In this document: piece after piece, positions 40,884-53,300 of the stretch
How positions within the stretch are numbered: the stretch's first letter is position 1
Layout of the letters: each line of letters opens with the position of its first letter
DNA from: Owenia fusiformis
Lineage: Eukaryota > Annelida > Polychaeta > Sabellida > Oweniidae
DNA: 60,000 nucleotides
Direction of reading: 5' to 3'
NCBI GenBank assembly: GCA_903813345.2
Contig: CAIIXF020000006.1
Coordinates: forward strand, 16,188,348-16,248,347
The notes under the pieces: generated by a model
The model's input: the letters and a program-made list of their open reading frames with translations, nothing else
Databases searched by the model: none
Told to the model about the DNA's origin: nothing
Position numbers and translations under genes: made by a program

Positions 40884-42450
40884 CTTCTTAGTAGCTTAGA
40901 AAGTTAGTTGAAGACTACACATCTTGATTTATTCTTTTCTTCATCCTAGATTTATTCAACTTGAAATTAGTTGACTTAAGTCGATTCTGACATATTGGAC
41001 TTTGGAATTGGTCTGGATTTGGGGATTAAAGATGGATGAATGGGAATGTGAGAAGGTTTACTTTCTTTGGTCATGATATTCCCTTGTAATTTGTGAAACA
41101 GTCATGGTAGGGGAGTAAAAGTACAAAACATCTTGAATTTACAATAACAATAGTGAATAGGGACAGTGCTTTAGATAGGATTAAATAAGATAAGGTAGAC
41201 TAATAGCATTGATGATAATTGATGGAAAAATCATTAATGATGTAGACCATTAAGATTTTAACTGGTTTAATCTATTAAAGATAACATTGTACTCAATTCT
41301 AAATATTTGATAAATGACATAATTCTAGTCTCTCATTATGACTTGAAGTACCCTCGTTTTTCTTAAACTGAAAAAAACATTATTAATACTACTTTCTTGC
41401 TTTTGTTACTTTGTTCTAAAGTTAGATGGCATTAAGAAATAATTCCAGTAATCTGTATAATCTGTAGAGGTCAGCATGGCTTCTGACTAGTCATTTTTAG
41501 CTTCTTTAAATGCAACAATGACGCTTTTTAGAAACTATTGCCTATTGGATTTGAAAATCTTGAGAGGAATCTTCTGGTAATTGGAACTTTGAATATGTAT
41601 TATTCAGGAAAACTTGAATTTTGATTCTTTGATCCCGGAGTATAAACAGCCACATTGGTTACATTATGGAATTCCATTAAGAGTAAAAAGTAGAAACAGC
41701 AAGCAATAAAGTAATCAGACCTGAAGTTAACACTTTAAATTATATTGCTAAAAATGAAAAACTTCATTCAATTTTTAGAGAGAAAATGAGTGAATTTGAC
41801 ATGGCTGAGGGAGAAATCTCAGCAATGGTTAAATTCTGATGAAGAAAAGATAAGTTTAGTTTGACCCTGTTAATAAAACACCATGGCAAGCTTACATTTC
41901 AGTTTACATTAGTTTTGCTCTGACAGCTGAAACCAAATAAATGAGAAAAACAAACAGTTGAAATTATTCATGAATAATTTTCTTGTTGTAGAAATTTCAT
42001 TTATGCATAACCTTCAGGCAGTAAAACATATTATATTAAGTTACTATACTGTAACTTAGCTTACTATGAAATTTTATCATCTTATTCTGTTTTCCATTTC
42101 TTGGAAATGCTTCTCCCTCAGGAGTCAATGGGGTGAGCTTTCCCAAAAAGTCATTTCTATGTGACATCATAAATGTGTCTCATCAACAAACAAAAGAGAG
42201 AGATGAAAAAACAAAAAACAAATATATCACTCGGGTTTTTCAAATATTGATAATTTGTCAGGCTGAATAGATTGCCAAATCAGCCAACGAGATTAAGCCC
42301 AGATTGATGTTGATTTGAATGATTGAGCTGAAACATTGAAAAATATTCCTCTCACACAATTATTCAAGATATCTTCCTTACATAGATCATCCATGTGTAC
42401 TTGCACTTGGACCTAGCTTGTGCTTAGCTCAGTTAGCTGATGTGTCAGTT
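40884..42450. other. AT-rich DNA, nothing recognised
   Basis: No family member or gene recognised in about 1.5 kb. Confidence 0.45.
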
Positions 42451-42454
42451 TCAA

Positions 42455-42985
42455 AGTACACATGGACACACAGAAACACATGCAATAATACAAGATACAG
42501 ATGAGAATAATATAAAGAGACACACAAGAACATAGAGACATTTAAGACGTGACACAAATACCACACAACAGCGTATTAGTCTTATTAAGAGATACTCAAG
42601 AATACTTAAGACATACAAGAGATTTGTAAGAACATAAGGATCCAACAACAGCATATTAACAGACACTCAAAAACACAAGAGACACACATGAATACAAAAG
42701 ACATACAAGAGACACTCAAGAACACAAGAGACACACAAGACTACAAGAGACACACAAGAGACATACAAGAACACAAAAGACACACAAGAGACACACAAGA
42801 GACACACAAAAGACATGTAAGAACACAAGAATCACATAACAATTAAAGATACACAAGACATACAAGAATACAGGAGACACATTAGAACATAAATAAAAAA
42901 GAAACATGCAAGAACATATTAAAGAACATTTTAAGAATCTCACAGCATATTTAGAGACACATAAAAACATTAGAGACACATAAGA
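42455..42985 (+). repeat. ACACAAGAGAC-type degenerate minisatellite
   Basis: The purine-rich strand repeats AGACACACAAGA / AGAACACAAGAG / AGACATACAAGA, cleanest at 42715-42830. The minus-strand frames rich in Cys, Val and Leu are translations of this repeat. Confidence 0.85.
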
Positions 42986-43034
42986 ACACGATTGATGGTT
43001 AAAAATCTTCAGATGTAGTGGATTAAATCTCTTG

Positions 43035-43335
43035 ATTGGTAGGAGGGGTTATAGTTGTAATCAGATGTTGGGGGTAGGTTAAGACAGGGCTTTAATATAT
43101 TGAAGGGCTAACATGTATTTAAGAAGAGGGGGTTGATTTTTGACTTTTGGGAGGAGTTAGATATTTTTGGAATAAGGGGTTCAAGATGTTCTGGAAGAGG
43201 GGTTACATGCCATTTGGAAGAGGGAGTTAAAAATCGAAGAGACCAAATGTCTGGAATGGGATGTCAAATGCCCTTTGGAAGAGACAATTAGATGATCTTC
43301 TGGAGGAAGGGGTTGAATATCAACAGAAGATGGCA
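43035..43335 (+). repeat. G-rich degenerate repeat (GGAAGAGGGG-TT phrases)
   Basis: TGGAAGAGGGGTTA, TTGGAAGAGGGAGTTA, TTTGGAAGAGACAATTAGAT and GGAGGAAGGGGTTGAATAT occur in series at roughly 30-40 bp spacing. Confidence 0.5.
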
Positions 43336-43339
43336 GTAA

Positions 43340-44555
43340 TGTCATAAGGTGCTCTCGTATTAAACAACTCAGTAATCGCATCCTGACTTTTATAACTCTT
43401 AAAGGGTGACTATAACTGAATTAAACCGCAGGCTTTGTTCTGCTAATTGACAACGTCATGTTTTATTTCTTATTCTGTTTGCAGAATTGTTAATAGGAGA
43501 GTCATACACCTCAAGATAACTTCCCTCACAAAGGATGAATACTTGGCATTAAATAGATGAATCGAAACACTAATGACTGAAAGGGAAAATACCTTTGTAA
43601 AGTTCCAAGGTTATTTACAATTAGTGTGTTAAGTTAATTTCCGTTCTCTTGTACTCAATTAGAGATACTCTGATTTGATGCAAGTCATAAATTGCACTTA
43701 TTTGCATGTTTTTAGCATATGACGTTCAAATTCTAGGACAATTGGACAAGTCATTAATTAGGCTTAAGGATAAAGAACTCCTCAAAACCTACCTATTAGA
43801 TTTTTATATACAGGGTATTCAATTACTACTGATAATTACAAGGCCTTTTTGTTTGTTCTTTGTTCATCATTTATTTGTAACATTAATGGTGATTCATTTA
43901 AGGATTTAAGCGTAAGACCCTTTCTATTATATGAGAAATAATAGATCCAAGTCAACTGTATGCAGTCAAATACAAGTCTGAAAGGACAAGAGTTAAGCCT
44001 AGCATACAATCACTTGAGTGCATTTTTCTATAGTTATGTAAATGATGACATCTAGAAAAAAACAAAAAATAATCAGAAATTATCAGTACTTATAGAACAC
44101 CCTGTATCAACCAAACTCTAATTGACAGGTGCACATTTTCATATTAATTAATGACTTTTTAGCATAATGATTAATGCCATGGCCAACCTATGGGGAATAT
44201 AAATATAAGTTGGCGTCCATAATCTTGCATTTTGTCGTAATAGAACATGAGGGAAATACTTCGAACACATTCAAAACCTCATAAAGGGTACCCTGGGTGT
44301 AATATATAGATGGAGAGCTCACTTTTTTTAAAGAAGGAAAATCAAATTATTGAAAATGTATATAATTGAGAAACAATATGAAAGTACTTGGGAATAGATT
44401 TCTGTCCGTTTTCTGTTTTAAAAAACAAGGCAATCTGTCCCCTGCCATGATAAAATTTATTGGAAAAAGATTTGTGATATATGAGAGGGATGTAATTGAA
44501 GATTTGACATGCTAGGCAGAAATGTCTAAATCTCTCAGCATAGAAAAAGTCACTC
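43340..44555. other. AT-rich DNA, nothing recognised
   Basis: Two short open frames (43706-43909 plus, 44342-44572 minus) have no recognisable domain. The second overlaps the TATTATTACCACC end of the following element. Confidence 0.4.
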
Positions 44556-44558
44556 TCA

Positions 44559-45011
44559 AATATTATTACCACCTTGCCAGGCCTGTTCTTAGGGTATTAG
44601 TGCTAGTTTAGAGGCAGGCCCGTAGCCAGGGGGGGGGGGGGGGTTCGCAGGGTTCGAACCACCCCCCCCCCTGGCCAAAAATTCTTTCAAAATCATGCAG
44701 TTTTTCATCATTTTTAGCACTTCTCAAGTGATTTTAGCCATATTTGTGCCAAAATTGTCAAATGTGACCCCCCCTGGAAATTCTTGAAAACCGAACCCCC
44801 CCTTGTCAAATCCTGGCTACGGGCCTGAGAGGGCAATCATTTTACTATATAAACTGAGCAATATGTGACGTCATAGTGGCGGGCCATAGTGGCGGGCCAA
44901 TAATGCATTAACTCCCAGCCAATTTTCCCCGGGAAATTAAATATTGTTCAGTGCGTAAAATTTTCATTCAGTTCTTGCTATTTCAGCCCTGGGCATAAAA
45001 GGTGGTAATAA
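44559..45011. mobile_element. TATTATTACCACCTTGCC inverted-repeat element containing a nested insertion
   Basis: TATTATTACCACCTTGCC (about 44561) is inverted as GGCATAAAAGGTGGTAATAATA (about 44990). The AGGCCCGTAGCC element at 44616-44826 lies inside. The remaining interior has a TGACGTCA site (about 44869) and ATAGTGGCGGGCC twice in direct order (about 44875-44901). The left end also occurs at 17668. Confidence 0.6.
44616..44826. mobile_element. AGGCCCGTAGCC inverted-repeat element, second complete copy
   Basis: AGGCCCGTAGCCAGG is inverted as CCTGGCTACGGGCCT. The interior closely matches 40671-40875 (CCAAAAATTCTTTCAAAATC, ATGCAGTTTTTCATCATT). It includes a run of about 15 G. Target duplication is unclear here (TTAGAGGC versus GAGAGGGC). 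Confidence 0.8.
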
Positions 45012-45165
45012 TACTAATAACGTCATTTCTGCGGGCAATATAGTGAAATATTGGACCTTGGGCCTAAGTTGGCACTCAGTCCAATATTTCACTATATTGG
45101 TCCAATATTTCACTATATTGGTCCAATATTTCACTATATTGCCCTTCATAATGACATTATTATTA
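45012..45165. mobile_element. Foldback element with AATAACGTCATTT ends
   Basis: AATAACGTCATTTCTGCGGG, then CAATATAGTGAAATATTGGA, is inverted at the right as TCCAATATTTCACTATATTG, then CCCTTCATAATGACATTATT. The right arm contains TCCAATATTTCACTATATTG three times in tandem. The asymmetry means only one of the three can pair with the left arm. It abuts the previous element. Confidence 0.75.
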
Positions 45166-45169
45166 ACCT

Positions 45170-46670
45170 CTTTATGTTTGTCGGAGGTTCTTGCTACACG
45201 TGACTAATTTTTGATGCTCATTTATAAAATTATATCATGATTAAATTGTCTAGATTGTATAAAAACCCTGGAGAAAGTGAAGCATGTGTGAATCTCCCAT
45301 ATAATTAATCCCAAATATTGTCAGATTATGAGTGAATCAAGATATAATTAAGGCAAGACATAGTTATCATGCAACCAGAACTGATAAATGCAGTGATCCA
45401 TGTTATTATATACAGATGTAATTGATTCTTTTATCTTAACGATATCTTAGTTTATTTCTCCAAGTTCAAGTTCAGGGTCATGCAGATCTATATCTGTCAG
45501 AATTAGACATTCCATATTAACGATGAGTCGAATACGGTTTCAAATGTCATTCATATTAATTTGAACTATATACACGATGCGATAGTTTATTAAACTTTTC
45601 CCAAATGACTTTGCTATAGAATCCATTAAATATGAACCTGTAATTCAAAGTGACAGACGTTTCATTGGATAGTTATTATTTTATTGTGAATGATAATCAA
45701 GATAATGAATGATCATATGGTTGCCATAGTAACAACTAGAGATAGATTACCTCATTTAGGTCTAATTTAGGTTCTATGATTATAAAATACAAAAATTGAC
45801 TGATTTTGTAAATTATTCGCTTGTTAAGACTGAGTTTGAGGAAACTTGATCATCGCTATACATGCTCTATACTGAGCACTTATCATGCTCTTTACTGCCT
45901 TTTGAAAGTGAAGATTGGACTGATACATTGTGTATTTATCATCATCTGAGTGCAGCAAGGCTCAATGGTCCAGAATAGATTTTCTTTACCTGTTCTGGTA
46001 TATTGTCATTTAGACTTCTATGAGTTAATAAAAGTTATATGGTATACTTTTGGATATTAATAGATCAAATTTCATAGAAATAACATAAAACAAAATTAAA
46101 ATTTGCCTGTTGTTTAAAAAACATACAAGGAAGTATTTGCAACTGTAAAAAATCTTTAATTTGATTTATACCTGGTATATTTTTTTACTGAATACAGAGC
46201 AAGGTCCCAGGAAAGGTCCAATATGGGAATGATTGAGTTGGGCTTGATAAACCCAAAACACTGAACCATATTTGAGGATTTGTTAGCTTAAGATGCAGAA
46301 AAACAGACAATACAAGTCAAGAATTCCATTTATTCTCAGAGTGAAAATTTTCATGAATCATAAATTGCAGGTCAACGGGCATCAAAATTATTGAAATAAT
46401 GCCCTCATCAATTCACTGTGATATATTCATTCTTAATGCGACAACAGGAAATTATTGGCTTATGATGACTTATGAATATTTGATGATGTTTGAACCTAAT
46501 TTTGTAACATTAAGTGATTAGTCTATATTGTTTTGCTAATTTATATAGATATATTGGGGCAGTTCAATGATTCTAATACTGTGTATATAATATGGGTATG
46601 ATGATCATTACCACTGTTAAGTAAAAGCTTCTTTCTAATATCATGTATATATAAGCTGTCATGTATTACT
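45170..46670. other. AT-rich DNA with one X-box-like site
   Basis: Nothing gene-like recognised except the site at 45720-45733. Confidence 0.45.
45720..45733 (+). promoter_or_regulatory. X-box-like site (RFX motif)
   Basis: GTTGCCATAGTAAC fits the degenerate X-box pattern RYYNYY-N(1-3)-RRNRAC at every position. No adjacent gene was found, so function is unproven. Confidence 0.35.
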
Positions 46671-46672
46671 TC

Positions 46673-46804
46673 TGTAGCCCCATAGCCAGCTTTTGTTAAG
46701 GGGTTGAAAATGTTGGCCCAAAATCACTTGAAAAGTGCTCAAAATGGTGAAAAACTGCATTATATTCAAAGATTCCATTCAACCCCTCCCCTGGCTACAG
46801 GCCC
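46673..46804. mobile_element. Diverged relative of the CCCGTAGCC element
   Basis: TGTAGCCCCATAGCCAGC on the left and CCTGGCTACAGGCCCG on the right, with CAACCCCTCCCCTGGC, a GTGCTCAAAATGGTGAAAAA interior and no intact ends. More decayed than 40671 and 44616. Confidence 0.55.
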
Positions 46805-46809
46805 GCTTT

Positions 46810-47710
46810 TGACTCATTTTCAAGGTTACAGTTATTTATTTGCATTATTGTTTTACAAGATATAACGCACTAGGAAGGCCTATATAAATGCGTCAACTTG
46901 GCTTCCATTCTGATTCTCGTCACGTCTCTGTTTTCTAACTGGCATGGTCTTGAAAAGAAACTGTTAGAAGGCTATAATTTTTCATGATGGACTTGACTAA
47001 ATAATAGTCTTTATTTAAGATAAAGTGTTTGTAGACAATGAATGTGCTTGCGGATATGTGTATTTATCCTGTAGTGAAGTTTCAGGTACATAACACTGGG
47101 ATATAAATGTGATAATTTTGGGAAGCAGGATTTAACTTGTATATTCTTTCAATAGACCCAGCATCAACCAACCAACATAATACAACAAAAGTATGGTTAT
47201 ATAACATAGATATGAAGTATTTATAACATCTAGTATCTCATACTTGGTTAGCTTTGGGTACATAACACTATCATATCTGATGAGTGGGTAGGATATCATA
47301 TTTGTCCTGCACGAGACCATGAGCTTTCAATTGAAAGCCTATGTGGAGACCAATATTATCAAATGGTGAAGTTATTTAAAATGAAAAATCTTTTTCTGGA
47401 ATGAATTAATGAATTTTTCAAATTATTAGAAAACAGACATCACAAAGAGTGATCTGAGTGAGCCAAATGTATTCCAAAATTGCGACGATTTTTTTTTTCG
47501 ACAAGATTGCTCGCTAGACCCGATTCTGACTTCAAATTAGTCCTAAATCCTATCAATCTTATTCAATTAAACTATTTTTGTTAACAATAGGCTTGTTTTC
47601 ATTCCAGAACTAATAAATCATATATATCAGCTTGATTTACAATAACCCAGATGCGAGTAGAAATAATCTTGATTTACGTCATTAAAAATTCAAAATTCAG
47701 TCAAAGTAAT
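46810..47710. other. AT-rich DNA, nothing recognised
   Basis: No gene or family member recognised. Confidence 0.45.
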
Positions 47711-47714
47711 ATCA

Positions 47715-47850
47715 TATTTGAAATCTACATGTAAAATTACATTTAGAAATGTGGTTTTAAAAAGTGTTTATCAACTTTGAAAAATTAATTTTCTTTGAAA
47801 ATGTGACTTCTAGCTCGGGGAGATTCCCCATAGACCCCATGCTATAAAAT
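47715..47850 (+). repeat. Second copy of the repeat at 24230-24356 (opposite orientation)
   Basis: TTTGAAATCTACATGTAAAA, GTGTTTATCAACTTTGAAAA and GGGAGATTCCCCATAGACCC are the reverse complement of 24230-24356. A short insertion (about 18 bp around TTAATTTTCTTTG) and a lost A break the frame that is open in the other copy. Confidence 0.75.
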
Positions 47851-48124
47851 CACAAAAAATAAAATATATTTTCTTTTAGTGGACAGATAATATTTTGCTT
47901 TACTGGACATATTTTCATTAGTATAAGTATCAGACACATAAGGGTTATAGGAAAATTGAGCCACTTAAATTGATAATATTCAAGTTTAAAGGAATATTCC
48001 TTGCCAGACCCTTTCTCTCTTGATATGGTAGCTATTATCATATATATAGTTTCCATATTCAGCAAAACATGGGGAAATGTTTTAATATGGTCAATATTGA
48101 TCATTTAAAAATCTAGTGCTTATT

Positions 48125-48459
48125 TCCAGTGAGCTGCCATCTTTTAAGATTTCTTGCAGGAAGTGATGTCATCAACTCTCAACTTCTATAAACTTGCCCA
48201 TAACAGTATAGGAAAGTAGCACAAAATCACTTCTAGACAAGTGATCATTACTTTCTGTGCAAAAATATTTTCAGGGCTTGTCAACTTAGAATAAAAGAAG
48301 AGATTTTCAGAAGGATTAAATAAGATACAAAGTTGAAAAAGAATATTTAGCTGGTTTTGTAATTCTTAATAGCTCCTCACCTAATGCTGTATGCAAAGTT
48401 GAGAGTCGATGACATCACTTCCTGTGTGAAATTTTAAAAGATGGCACGAGCTTACTGGA
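48125..48459. mobile_element. Nested foldback inside 47990-48970
   Basis: CCAGTGAGCTGCCATCTTTTAA, then CAGGAAGTGATGTCATCAAC, is inverted at 48400-48459. Arms are about 60 bp. It may be an insertion or part of the host element's structure. Confidence 0.65.
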
Positions 48460-48573
48460 ATTGAGCATCACACAGAGGGGGAGGAACACCAGGGTTCAAA
48501 GATGACATACGCTTATAATGTAAATCTGTATTGAGATGACATCGTCGCTGATTGGTCAAAAGTCGACAAACAA

Positions 48574-48583
48574 ATGACGTCAT
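48574..48583. promoter_or_regulatory. CRE-like palindrome inside a transposon
   Basis: ATGACGTCAT is the CREB/ATF consensus palindrome. It lies within the 981-bp element near a CpG-richer patch. Functional use is unproven. Confidence 0.25.
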
Positions 48584-48974
48584 CAATGGCGGTTTCAAAA
48601 TCTTCGAAATACGCTTCGAATAATATTATGTTCATTTCTGGCGCGTAAACCAATATCATAGCTTCTCATTTCACATCAAGATAAAGAAAGGTGTACGGAA
48701 TATGCCTATATCAATTAAAACATCCCATCGAAGTGTAGTATTTGATAACTAGCCGATGAAAATTTGAACGAACGAAGGTGGTAAGCAAGAGAGGTAATTA
48801 TGTCTGTCATCTTTAGACTCTGGGGCTTTCCCTCCTCTTAGCATCACATTTCTAAGTGATCAAATTTGACCATATCAAAACATTTTTGCGTGTTTTGCTA
48901 AACATGGCAAGCATATATATGGTTATAGCTACCATATGAGGAGAGAGATGGTTTGGCAAGGAATATTCCTTTAA

Positions 48975-50595
48975 GGGAACTTTCTTATATACCTGCCATG
49001 TTAATTGACCCGAATCAGCCACCTGGTGGTGAAAATGGTAACTACCTACTCGCATTTAAGTAATTTAAACTTCTCTGAAATTAAAGTTGAAGATGAGGAT
49101 AAATCTCAAGGTAATTTAATCAGAAATCTATTTCTGTTGGCCTTCAATTCCAAAATTGGCAATTTGTCTCCAAGATTAGAGCCTTGTTGACATAACTAGG
49201 TAGACCATGTAAGGAGACAAGCCAGGAGAACATTTTTTAATCAAGTTAATTATTACCTAAAACCATTTGATCATGAAAGAAATCCATTGATCTTGGAAAC
49301 AATAGAACAGTCTGTCCTACAGTTGATAGCATGTGAATTATTACTCCTTGTGGGAAAATTTTGATGAATCTGAAGATTAATGCTGGTAAAGAAAACAAGC
49401 TTGGATTAATTCAATGTGTTTTATACATAATGCCTATATTTGAGTGTATAATGGACCTTACAAAGCAAATGCATTGAAGTCATCCCTGGAAATGGTATTT
49501 CCCAGATTACTTTTTCTGCCTATTTATGGTGGTGACATTATGGTGGTGACATAAGCATATGTGTAATGTCAACTGTACAACCGTTGCTATGGCAATAAAG
49601 GACATTTATGATATGTCTGAAACTCATCACATCTCCTTTCTTGCGGACAAGAATTAAAATCTCTAGAAAGGAAATTGCCATACAATGATGGATGTATCCC
49701 TATCATGCCAAAATAGGTGTTCTCTCTGATATTCCAGGCCTTATTCTACATCTCAAGGTTAAGCTAAAACAGGGGCTTATAAGCAAAAAGTAATCAAATT
49801 TTGCATTATGATGAGCACAATTCAAGGAGAAATGATTGAAGGAGCCAGATTGTTTGAGCTGGTCTAATTGTTTTATTTGCAAGGTAGAGTCTTATAAGGT
49901 ATAAAAGAGTAAAACACATTTCCGTAAAATGAGGTTTTTATTGTGCAATCATGATAGGCTTTGCTGATAGGATTGTTTGTAAAATTGGGAAGAGGAGAAT
50001 CTCCGGGATCATACAAATCCTTTAATCCTCGACGAAATCCGAGAATAAATATTAGGAAAGGCATGTTTTGGTATGTAAAATACAATGAAAACGAATAGAA
50101 TTTACAAGAAATAAAGTATACAGAATTGTTGACAAATGCAGAAAAATGATGTATTTTTGAGAAATTATAGTGAAATAAAGTAGAATGTCCAAGAGCAAGT
50201 GGAGATTTAGAGAGATATTTTGAGGAATCTGCATGGATGAGTAGAGAGAATATCCTTGTTGTTTTCTATAATCTGGATACAATCGCATTATATAGATTTA
50301 TAACGTCTCAGAATGATAAAATTACTCTGTTGGTCGACTTTAAAAGGGTCTAATACAAGGGGTATTCCCCAGGAAACCCGAAGGAAGAAATAACAATTAA
50401 CGGCATCATGTTACATAATGTTGGGTCTCAAGGCAGGTTACAAGTCTTATTGCACTAAAGTAGACAGAACACAGGAACATTGAATCATTATTAAAAATAT
50501 ATGAAGCCATTCACTGCATGAAGTCGCAATACACAAAGAGTCTGAATATCACCCTGTCAACAACAGGATTATAGAGTCTCTGCTTATAATGAGCA
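48975..50595. other. AT-rich DNA with two weak signals
   Basis: 49583-49596 (GTTGCTATGGCAAT) is an imperfect X-box. 49527-49556 has GGTGGTGACATTATGGTGGTGACATA-like sequence (two GGTGGTGACAT words), a possible fragment of the stem-loop-headed family. A frame near 49045-49111 ends CTCAAG-GTAATT, a possible splice donor, without a clear acceptor. Confidence 0.35.
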
Positions 50596-51075
50596 TACAG
50601 CGTTCTTGAGATGGAATTTGCAACACACTTAATGTTTCCATCTGGGCATGATGCACTTATTCAACTCACTAATTATCATCAGACTCATCAAGATTTAATC
50701 TGATGGATATTCAACACCAACTGAATGATTAACGATCTTTTTGAAAGCTGGAGAAGTGGTACCTTTGATACAACACTCTGTATAATGTTGGTAGCTGTCA
50801 GTCTGGTGAAGAACAACACATTAATCCGAAAGCTATTCAGGATTTAATAGCTACAGTGGTGGTTGTGACACTGGATTGGCAATGTAATAATGTTGGTAGC
50901 TCTCTGAGATGAAGAAAAGAAACAACACATTATTTGAAAGCTATTTGAGATTTATTCTACAAAGATGACATACTTGGATCTGCAACACACTTATGTCAGC
51001 AACTCATAGGGCTCGATATATGCAACACACTATTTGCAGAGCCTTATAGGATTTAATCCCCTAATGTTGTTGAAT
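50595..51075 (+). repeat. Degenerate repeats with GCAACACACTTA / AATGTTGGTAGCT phrases
   Basis: TAATGTTGGTAGCT occurs at about 50781 and 50888, followed by AACAACACATTA and GAAAGCTATT-AGGATTTAAT / GAGATTTATT. TGCAACACACT occurs three times. Spacing is about 107 bp for the better pair. Confidence 0.5.
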
Positions 51076-53295
51076 GCCTCCGTGCATAGGGTATAAGGTG
51101 AGAGATGATTACCATTAATGCACCATTATACTCTGGCAAGCTTGAATTACAATGTGAATTACAGAACAACAAACATCGTTAACACCACAGTAGCGCTAAG
51201 ATTCAATTTCTTACCAGATGCAAATCTGTAAACTGCACAACTCTACACGGAATCGCTCTTAATATATACCAACAAAGTTTTTCATGATTTTTAGTACAGT
51301 ATTGGGAGGTGTTTTTCACCTCATGGAACTTTATATCATTTATGACAGTGTCCAGACAAAAGGGTTTTCTCTTTAGAAAGTCATTTCCAGGCACGAAATG
51401 AGGCCAGAATTGACTATCTGGACAAGAAAGAAACGTCATGCGCACATGGGCACCAATCAACTGACAAGATACATGTATGTAAGAGACCATGATATTTCAA
51501 AACAATGGCCAAATATGCGACAAGGAAATCTATAACTCTACTATGGTACCTAATTGCAAATCATTTTTTCACAGAATGATATCATAAACAGTCGTTATCC
51601 TTGACATTTAATGCAAGACGTTTTTTAACAGTGTTGTTCTTAGTAAGAATCTTTTGTTGATTTACATTGGAAGTCTAAAATAACGCTTTAAGTAATATCT
51701 GTTTGTATAGAGGCGCTTATATCATGGAGATTGTTTGGTTTAATTTTCAATAGACGGAGGAAAATCTATAAAATATAAAACACTTTAAGAGCTTTATCGT
51801 AGGATGTATACTGTATAGGTAGACACATTGCGATGTATTAACAGTGGGTTGTCCTTTAATCACCGGCCTACAGTAGTACTATTAATTTAAAGTTGAAATA
51901 GAACAAATTATTATTGCATTTAAGTGCTTGTGGCTTGGAAAATGTGTTATACCGAGGTAAGACCTTAAGGTGAAATCACTTCTAATTTTTGAAGAAACAC
52001 TTTGCAATCTGGCTCAATCTGTGGATTTTAGCTGAATAAACACACATTACCATCCTCATAAGGATAGTTCAGTGGAAAAAACTATAAATACTTTTTATAG
52101 TAATAACCATTGAAGAGAAACGAGTAAATGAAGATGAAAACTTACAGAGATGACTTATGGTTCAGTGAAATATAGATTTGTTATAAATACAATATTAGAT
52201 GATCACGAGCACCCAGTATAAATCAGTAAAAGAGCTTTGATGATGGGATATAGAACAATTAAAACTGAATGATTCGCGCCAGCTGCACTTAACATTTGAT
52301 TTTACAAATTGTAAATAAACTAGACATGTGTGAGGATAATATTGATTGACATATTTACATAGTGCTATGAGGAATAAAGGAATCAACTTGTTAAACAATA
52401 CTTCACAGGAATACTAAATCACCCATAATGCATCGCTTATTTTGCCCGATCCCAAGCAGTCGGTGTTCGAAAGATCTCAAGAGGAAAATGTATTGTATTG
52501 GTCGAGGGGTAAGTAATTATATACATTGGAATTATATCCTCGAGCCAGAATTTATCTATCGATTGTGTTTTTTTCCAAAATTTTCCTCACTCTACAAATG
52601 GGCAGATTTGAAAATCAATAGGGAACCCAAAATATTTTGAGTCACAATTTTGAAATTTTGGGCCCCTAGTGGCCTAATTTCTTAAAAGTAGGCCAAAAAA
52701 TAAAAGATGATAAAAGATAATGCCCAGTATTGCCAGTTTGTTACCTAAATTACCCAATTTATGTACCTAAATTACCGATTTATATGTGGAGAAGCAGATT
52801 TTTGTGCCCCCCCCAATATCTGCTACTGATACTTGTGAATGAAATATCTGATTTTCTATATAATTTAGAGTGTTGACTCATGCCCAGTTACTTTAATCTT
52901 TTCTGATGACCCAAGGTCCCATCTTTGTTCACTCGGCTCCTGCCGCAGTAAAGACCAAGCGTGCAAAGATGCAAAGGTCCAGGTTTAGCCTTAAATAATC
53001 CATTTATAAATACTTTAACCTTGACAAGAGCTTGGAATTAATACATTGATCGATCACAATCCTATCACCAGTAGGTTATCAAAGTATGTGAAAATCATGA
53101 TATGACAGAACATTTACAATATACAGATAGCCAATGTGTTCATTTCACATTCAATTCTCATTAAATGCTAGGAAAGCTACATGTAAGATCATTAAGATCA
53201 GGCTAGAGCACCAAATCTGTAAAATCATTGGTACTTCAGTAGTTAGAGTGCAGAGTGACTAACTGATGATGATTCAGAGTTTTATACTGTACAAC
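51076..53295. other. AT-rich DNA, nothing recognised
   Basis: The short frames at 51203-51490 (minus), 52195-52398 (minus) and 52428-52640 (plus) show no recognisable domains or splice pairs. Confidence 0.4.
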
Positions 53296-53300
53296 AAAAC

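Larger units (their letters stand above)
47990..48970. mobile_element. 981-bp inverted-repeat element, possible TTAA duplication
   Basis: AGGAATATTCCTTGCCAGAC at the left and, inverted, AGGAATATTCCTTGCCAAAC at the right extend about 120 bp inward (ATGGTAGCTAT, TATGGTCAA). TTAA flanks both ends (47986-47989 and 48971-48974). The ends do not start with CCC, so piggyBac assignment is doubtful. It contains a second foldback at 48125-48459 and a GC-richer section with ATGACGTCAT. Confidence 0.7.

Noticed and set aside
42451-42979. Minus-strand Cys/Val/Leu-rich frames resembling membrane proteins
   Set aside because: They are the complement of the ACACAAGAGAC repeat.
44629-44643. Runs of 14-15 G or C as a G-quadruplex signal
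   Set aside because: They are slippage-prone homopolymers inside the CCCGTAGCC elements; length may also be a sequencing artefact.
49045-49115. Exon ending CTCAAG-GTAATT
   Set aside because: No convincing acceptor and a very short frame; kept only as a note.
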